Shown piece by piece: positions 59,373 to 64,000 of a DNA stretch of 64,000 bases. The stretch lies in contig NZ_JAEKEZ010000010.1 of the NCBI RefSeq assembly GCF_016650815.1, forward strand, positions 248,001 to 312,000, read 5' to 3'. The position numbers and the translations under genes were made by a program. The notes below the pieces were generated by a model, which worked only from the letters and a program-made list of their open reading frames with translations, was not told the DNA's origin and searched no databases. The stretch's first letter is position 1; every line of letters starts with the position of its first letter. The DNA is from Pseudomonas sp. TH31. Lineage in GTDB: Bacteria > Pseudomonadota > Gammaproteobacteria > Pseudomonadales > Pseudomonadaceae.

Positions 59373-59805
59373 GGGTCTGCCTCTAAGTGCATCCGCAAAG
59401 ACCCATGCTCCAAAGCTGCGCATGCCGTGTAAGACTCAAGAGTCGCCCTGGCTGCTTTGTCGGCGGGGATTTGCGAAAACGAATGAATGAAAAAGATTCG
59501 TCAAGGAAGAGTCCGCTGTGCGGACGTGCAGCCGAAGCTGACTTCGGGGAATTGCGCTACCTAAACGCGGCCCGGTTAAAGGCCGGCGCGCACTATACCG
59601 GAATTCGCTCAAAAAGGGAGCATTATTTGTCTGAAAAACGACGCATACACCGTTATGTCACAGGCTTTGCGGATAATCGTGCAACGGTCTATTTTTCAAA
59701 GGCCCGGCCCTGCTGGCGATGGCGCTAAAACGGTTCATCCTTGTGACACAGACCTTCGGTCTGACACCCCCCATCCACGCCCCTTCCCGCCCGAGGAAAT
59801 GCCTC
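59373..59805. other. Divergent intergenic region, 433 bp
   Basis: Leader of deaD and upstream region of the hydratase gene. Contains a short hairpin GTCCGC-TGT-GCGGAC (59511-59525). A long helicase leader would be typical of cold-regulated genes, but I see no defined motif. No gene supported. Confidence 0.4.
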
Positions 59806-60597
59806 ATGAATCAGTCCGTTTCCAGCCGTGTCAGCCGCGAACGACGCGGCCATCTCCTGTTGATCGGCCTGGACCGGGTCGCCAAGCGCAACGCCTTTGA
59901 CCTTGATCTGCTCAATGAGCTGAGCCTGGCCTACGGCGAGTTCGAGGCCGACAGCGAAGCACGGGTGGCGGTGGTGTTCGGCCACGGCGAGCATTTCACC
60001 GCCGGGCTCGACCTGATCAATGCCAGCGCCGCCCTCGCCAACGGCTGGCAGGCACCGCCCGGTGGCTGTGACCCATGGGGCGTGTTCGCCGGGCCCAGGG
60101 TCAGCAAACCGGTGATTGTCGCCGCCCAGGGTTATTGCCTGACCATTGGCATCGAGCTGATGCTGGCCGCCGACATCAACCTGTGCGCGAGCAACACCCG
60201 TTTCGCCCAGATGGAAGTGCAACGCGGGATCTTCCCGTTCGGTGGCGCCACGTTGCGCCTGCATCAGGTGGCCGGCTGGGGCAACGCCATGCGCTGGCTG
60301 CTGACCGGCGATGAGTTCGATGCCCATGACGCCTTGCGCCTGGGGCTGGTCCAGGAGGTCATGGCCAGCGAGGATTTGCTGCCGAGGGCAATTGAACTGG
60401 CCGAGCGCATTGCCCGGCAAGCGCCGCTGGGGGTTCAGGCGACGCTGATGTCGGCCAGGCAGGCACGTTATGAAGGGGAAACAGCGGCGGCGCAGGCGTT
60501 GCCACCGATGGTGAAAAAGTTGCTGGCCAGTGAGGATGCCAAGGAGGGTGTGCGGTCGATGATCGAGAAGCGACCCGGCGTTTTCAAAGGGGTTTGA
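59806..60597 (+). CDS. Enoyl-CoA hydratase/isomerase family protein
   Basis: 263 aa crotonase-fold protein. LLLIGLDRVAKRNAFDLDLL, oxyanion-hole segments HFTAGLDLINASAALANGWQ and YCLTIGIELMLAADINLCAS, then FAQMEVQRGIFPFGGATLRL. Acts on a CoA thioester; hydratase Glu residues are not both clear (VQRGIFPFGG), so hydratase versus isomerase activity is open. CGAGGAA precedes the ATG at 59806. Not adjacent to other beta-oxidation genes. Confidence 0.85.
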   Translation: MNQSVSSRVSRERRGHLLLIGLDRVAKRNAFDLDLLNELSLAYGEFEADSEARVAVVFGHGEHFTAGLDLINASAALANGWQAPPGGCDPWGVFAGPRVSKPVIVAAQGYCLTIGIELMLAADINLCASNTRFAQMEVQRGIFPFGGATLRLHQVAGWGNAMRWLLTGDEFDAHDALRLGLVQEVMASEDLLPRAIELAERIARQAPLGVQATLMSARQARYEGETAAAQALPPMVKKLLASEDAKEGVRSMIEKRPGVFKGV

Positions 60598-60621
60598 GGG
60601 AAGTGTTGATGCGGGTATTGC

Positions 60622-60689
60622 CTTCGCGGGCAAGCCTCGCTCCTACGGGTCATGCGCAACCCTTGCAGGAGCGAGGCTTGCCCGCGAAG
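60622..60689. repeat. REP pair between convergent genes
   Basis: CTTCGCGGGCAAGCCTCGCT (60622 on) and its inverse ending at 60689; same unit as at 9328. Confidence 0.9.
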
Positions 60690-60709
60690 AGGCCCGCCCA
60701 GACAACGAA

Positions 60710-61465
60710 TTAGGTGGCCGGGCGAATCGCCTTGATCAACGACGTCAACGAATACCCCAACCGCGGCGCCAGCCCTTCGGCCCGAGCGATCAGGCCGTCC
60801 ATGTCCAGTTCCTGATCCAGCTCCGATGGCACGATCAGGATCACATTGCCCTCCTTCACCGGCAGTTCCCAGTAATGCCGGTGGTAGAGCCCGCGCAACA
60901 ACGCCGCACCCAGTGGTTTGCCATCGTCGGTCGCCCACTGATTGATCACCAGCCAGCCACCCGGATTCAAGCGTTTCTGGCAATCGGTCAGAAAACCCCA
61001 GGCCAGATGCCCGACGCCGGGGCCGACATCGGTATAAAGATCGACGAAAATCAGGTCCGCCGGCTCGGCCGTGTCGAGCAGTTCCAGCGCATCGCCGACC
61101 CGGATGTACAACCGAGGGTCGTCATCGAGCCCCAGGTATTCGATGGCCAGGCGCGGCACATCTGGGCGCAACTCAATGGCTTCGACGTCTTCCAGCGGCA
61201 GGAACTTGAGACAAGCCTGGGTCAGCGTGCCGGCGCCAAGCCCCAGGAACAGCGCGCTTTCCGGCTGCTCATGGCACAACGCGCCGATCAGCATGGCGCG
61301 GGTGTAGTCGTACTCCAGCCAGCTTGGATCGGCAGTGAACACGCAGCTTTGCTCAATGGCATCGCCGAATTCGAGAAAACGGTAATCGGCCACTTCCAGC
61401 ACGCGAATCACGCCGAACTCATCCTGTACCTCGGCGAGCAGATGCTCGACGCGCTCCTCAGTCAT
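60710..61465 (-). CDS. Spermidine-synthase-like protein
   Basis: 251 aa Rossmann-fold protein of the SpeE/PABMT class: SALFLGLGAGTLTQACLKFL, VEAIELRPDVPRLAIEYLGL, LYIRVGDALELLDTAEPADL, IFVDLYTDVGPG. The acid residues that bind the decarboxylated SAM donor are partly present (DLYTD), but the length is short and there is no speD or speA nearby. True polyamine synthesis is not certain. Confidence 0.78.
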   Translation of the reverse strand: MTEERVEHLLAEVQDEFGVIRVLEVADYRFLEFGDAIEQSCVFTADPSWLEYDYTRAMLIGALCHEQPESALFLGLGAGTLTQACLKFLPLEDVEAIELRPDVPRLAIEYLGLDDDPRLYIRVGDALELLDTAEPADLIFVDLYTDVGPGVGHLAWGFLTDCQKRLNPGGWLVINQWATDDGKPLGAALLRGLYHRHYWELPVKEGNVILIVPSELDQELDMDGLIARAEGLAPRLGYSLTSLIKAIRPAT

Positions 61466-61626
61466 TTCGTCTCCTGATCGTCAACAGGCCTGCCACTTGG
61501 CAAACGGCGACGCAATACACCGCAACATGGAGCGGCAAAGGCGCGATTGTCCGCGAAGCGACGGGAACAGGTCACGCACTAATTGCTGATAACATGAGCG
61601 CCCGTGCGTAAACACTAGAGAACGTG

Positions 61627-62973
61627 ATGAGCCAACCCTGGAGCCCTGACAGCTGGCGCGCCTTGCCGATCCAGCAACAACCCCAATATCCCGACGCAGC
61701 GCATTTGCTGCAGGTCGAGCAAACCCTGGCCAGCTATCCGCCACTGGTGTTTGCCGGTGAAGCCCGGGAGTTGCGCCGTCAGTTTGCCGAAGTGACCCAG
61801 GGCCGCGCGTTTCTGTTGCAGGGCGGCGACTGCGCCGAAAGCTTCGCCGAGTTCTCCGCCGCAAAAATCCGCGATACCTTTAAAGTGTTGCTGCAAATGG
61901 CGATCGTCATGACCTTCGCCGCCGGTTGCCCGGTGGTCAAGGTCGGGCGCATGGCCGGCCAGTTCGCCAAGCCGCGTTCGGCCAACGACGAAACCATCGA
62001 CGGCGTGACCCTGCCCGCCTACCGTGGCGACATCGTCAACGGCATCGGTTTCGACGAAAAGAGCCGCGTACCGGACCCGGAACGCCTGTTGCAGTCCTAT
62101 CACCAGTCCACCGCCACCCTGAACCTGCTGCGCGCCTTCGCCCAGGGCGGGTTTGCCGACCTGCATCAGGTGCACAAGTGGAACCTGGATTTCATCGCCA
62201 ATTCGGCCCTGGCCGAGAAATACAGCCACCTGGCTGATCGCATCGATGAAACCCTGGCCTTCATGCGCGCCTGCGGCATGGACACGTCGCCGCAACTGCG
62301 CGAAACCAGTTTTTTCACCGCCCACGAAGCGCTGCTGCTGAACTACGAACAAGCCTTCGTCCGTCGCGACAGCTTGACCAACGATTACTACGACTGCTCG
62401 GCCCACATGCTCTGGATCGGTGACCGCACCCGTCAGCTCGACGGCGCACACGTCGAGTTCCTGCGCGGCGTGAACAACCCGATCGGCGTGAAAGTCGGCC
62501 CGAGCATGAACCCCGAGGACCTGATTCGCCTGATCGACGTGCTCAACCCGGACAACGACCCGGGTCGCCTGAACCTGATTGCACGGATGGGCGCGAACAA
62601 GGTCGGCGATCATCTGCCGCAGTTGATTCGCGCGGTTGAGCGTGAAGGCAAGAAAGTGCTGTGGAGCTGCGACCCGATGCACGGCAACACCATCAAGGCC
62701 AGCAGCGGCTACAAGACCCGCGATTTCGCGCAGATCCTCGGCGAGGTGAAGCAGTTCTTCCAGGTGCACGAAGCGCAAGGCACCTATGCCGGCGGTATTC
62801 ACATCGAAATGACCGGGCAGAACGTGACCGAATGCATTGGTGGCGCGCGGCCGATTACCGAGGATGGGTTGTCGGACCGTTACCACACCCATTGCGATCC
62901 GCGGATGAATGCCGATCAGTCGCTGGAATTGGCTTTTTTGATTGCCGAGACGTTGAAGCAGGTTCGACGCTAA
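61627..62973 (+). CDS. Class II DAHP synthase
   Basis: 448 aa 3-deoxy-D-arabino-heptulosonate 7-phosphate synthase of the plant-like type II, first step of the shikimate pathway. Segments: [140 protein letters not shown]. Metal ligands Cys, His, Glu and Asp are present. A GTG one codon earlier (61624) is possible. Confidence 0.94.
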   Translation: MSQPWSPDSWRALPIQQQPQYPDAAHLLQVEQTLASYPPLVFAGEARELRRQFAEVTQGRAFLLQGGDCAESFAEFSAAKIRDTFKVLLQMAIVMTFAAGCPVVKVGRMAGQFAKPRSANDETIDGVTLPAYRGDIVNGIGFDEKSRVPDPERLLQSYHQSTATLNLLRAFAQGGFADLHQVHKWNLDFIANSALAEKYSHLADRIDETLAFMRACGMDTSPQLRETSFFTAHEALLLNYEQAFVRRDSLTNDYYDCSAHMLWIGDRTRQLDGAHVEFLRGVNNPIGVKVGPSMNPEDLIRLIDVLNPDNDPGRLNLIARMGANKVGDHLPQLIRAVEREGKKVLWSCDPMHGNTIKASSGYKTRDFAQILGEVKQFFQVHEAQGTYAGGIHIEMTGQNVTECIGGARPITEDGLSDRYHTHCDPRMNADQSLELAFLIAETLKQVRR

Positions 62974-62986
62974 ATCGCGTCGCTCC

Positions 62987-63053
62987 CATCGCGAGCAGGC
63001 TCGCTCCCACAGGATTCAGGTGATCCATTGTGGGAGCGAGCCTGCTCGCGATG
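62987..63053. repeat. REP pair overlapping the ycaQ 3' end
   Basis: CATCGCGAGCAGGCTCGCTC (62987 on) and its exact inverse (63030-63053). The right arm lies within the coding frame of the ycaQ-like gene, and the loop holds its stop codon. Confidence 0.9.
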
Positions 63054-64000
63054 GCGCCCGCTCAATCACCGCCAATGCCACTCGCAACCGCCCCGCACTC
63101 ACCCGCTGACAATTCAATTGCACCCGCTCCAATCCCAACCAGTGCGCCATCTGCCGCAAATTGACCGCCAACGCCATCATCCCCGCCTCATCCAGCCCCG
63201 GCTCTTCCTCATGCACAGCATGCACCGCCAACCGACTCAACGCCCGTTCAGCGCGCAAATCCACCCGCGCGGCAATCCGTTCGTTGTGCAAGAACGGCAA
63301 CACGTAATAGCCGTATACCCGTTTGTCCTGCGGCGTATAAATCTCCAGTCGATAGCGGAAATCGAACAACCGCTCGGTGCGGCTGCGCTCCCAGATCAGT
63401 GAATCAAACGGCGACAGCAAAGCGCTGGCCTCAACCTTGCGCGGCACCTTGGGCTCGGGAAGGCAATAAGCCGGCTGCCGCCAGCCTTCGACTTCGCAGC
63501 TCAGCAGTTCACCCGCCTCGACCAGCTCTGCCAGACGCGGTCGGCTGTCGGCCGGGTTCAGGCGAAAATAGTCCCGCAGATCTTTTTCCGTGGCCACGCC
63601 CAAGGCATTTGCGGCATGCAGCAACAGACCGCGCAGGGCTTCGGCTTCTGTGGGCAAGGGCTGTTGGAGAACGGTCGAGGGAATCACTCGCTCCGGCAAA
63701 TCGTAGAGCCGTTCGAACCCGCGTCGGCCAGCAACGGTCACTTCTCCGGCGGCAAACAGCCATTCCAGTGCATGTTTTTCGGCGCTCCAGTCCCACCAGG
63801 GCCCGGCTCGCCCTTGTCGAGTCGACAGACTGCCAGCGCCCAATGCGCCCAGCGCCTCAACCGAACCCAACACCCGACGAATCGTGTCCTGTTGCTCACG
63901 ACCAAACCGCGCCAATTGCTGGTAGATGTCTTCGCCACGGGTAGCGCGCTGCATGCGCCAGCGCATCAGCGGGTACATGGACAACGGCAACAACGAAGCT
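63016..64000 (-). CDS. YcaQ-like winged-helix DNA glycosylase (partial)
   Basis: Runs off the right edge; 328 codons seen, reading EASLLPLSMYPLMRWRM at the edge. HTH_42/AlkX-YcaQ family, whose members unhook DNA crosslinks; signatures GPWWDWSAEKHALEWLFAAG, LYDLPERVIPS, LLSPFDSLIWERSRTERLFD, YYVLPFLHNERIAARVDLRA. The catalytic Gln-x-Arg region lies in the missing N-terminal part. The last 12 codons (PSRAGSLPQWIT) come from a REP arm. Confidence 0.86.
   Translation of the reverse strand, partial: ASLLPLSMYPLMRWRMQRATRGEDIYQQLARFGREQQDTIRRVLGSVEALGALGAGSLSTRQGRAGPWWDWSAEKHALEWLFAAGEVTVAGRRGFERLYDLPERVIPSTVLQQPLPTEAEALRGLLLHAANALGVATEKDLRDYFRLNPADSRPRLAELVEAGELLSCEVEGWRQPAYCLPEPKVPRKVEASALLSPFDSLIWERSRTERLFDFRYRLEIYTPQDKRVYGYYVLPFLHNERIAARVDLRAERALSRLAVHAVHEEEPGLDEAGMMALAVNLRQMAHWLGLERVQLNCQRVSAGRLRVALAVIERAPSRAGSLPQWIT

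Overview
The window comes from a fluorescent Pseudomonas, most likely of the P. fluorescens species complex. The evidence is the pyoverdine genes pvdL, pvdS and a pvdY-type acetylase, the acyclic terpene (atu) cluster, RocS/EvgS-type signalling, and many paired REP elements of the GTGGGAGCGGGCTTGCTCGC and GTAGGAGCTGCCG types. Genes are dense on both strands. I see no tRNA, rRNA, insertion sequence, CRISPR array or prophage.

Layout. (1) 1-10.5 kb holds pyoverdine genes: a left-truncated pvdL NRPS (minus), divergent pvdS (plus), and a pvdY-like N-hydroxyornithine acetylase (minus). A Fur box lies before pvdS, and PvdS-type TAAAT-N16-CGT promoters lie before pvdL (one mismatch) and pvdY (perfect). 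(2) 10.5-20.6 kb holds an orphan solute-binding protein, atuR, and atuABCDEF for citronellol/geraniol breakdown, with a paired inverted-repeat operator between atuR and atuA. atuG and atuH are not here. (3) 20.6-27.7 kb holds a structured ~200 bp palindromic element, a DEDDh exonuclease, ppnP, a MOSC protein, cheV with a FliA promoter, a small unknown protein, a NarL-type two-component pair and yegS. (4) 27.9-32.7 kb holds molybdenum-cofactor genes (moeA, moaB, mobA), a YgdI/YgdR lipoprotein, a pseudouridine synthase, an unknown gene behind a LexA box, and a small thioredoxin-fold protein. (5) 32.9-37.2 kb holds a Kef-type antiporter, an Amt ammonium transporter with sigma-54/NtrC signals, and a three-gene YqjD/YqjE/YqjK-like operon. 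(6) 37.3-51.7 kb is signalling: an EAL protein, a dGTPase, a RocA1/RocS1-like pair, an HD-GYP protein, an fRMsr/AAA ATPase pair and a second hybrid kinase. (7) 51.7-64 kb is housekeeping and stress: an OhrR-like regulator with glutathione peroxidase, msrB, alaA, htpX, tpm, an extradiol dioxygenase, a DEAD-box helicase, an enoyl-CoA hydratase, a spermidine-synthase-like protein, class II DAHP synthase and a right-truncated ycaQ-like gene.

Sequence quality. Nine genes (pvdL, atuA, atuB, atuE, mobA, the Kef antiporter, amt, the EAL gene and gpx) and the rocS1-like kinase (four sites) have breaks in frame. Each can be repaired by adding one base (two in atuA) at a short homopolymer run, nearly all A6, C-run or CCCGGG-like. 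After repair every length is a whole number of codons and matches the family. I therefore read them as under-called homopolymers and annotate each as one continuous gene. No such break needs a base removed.
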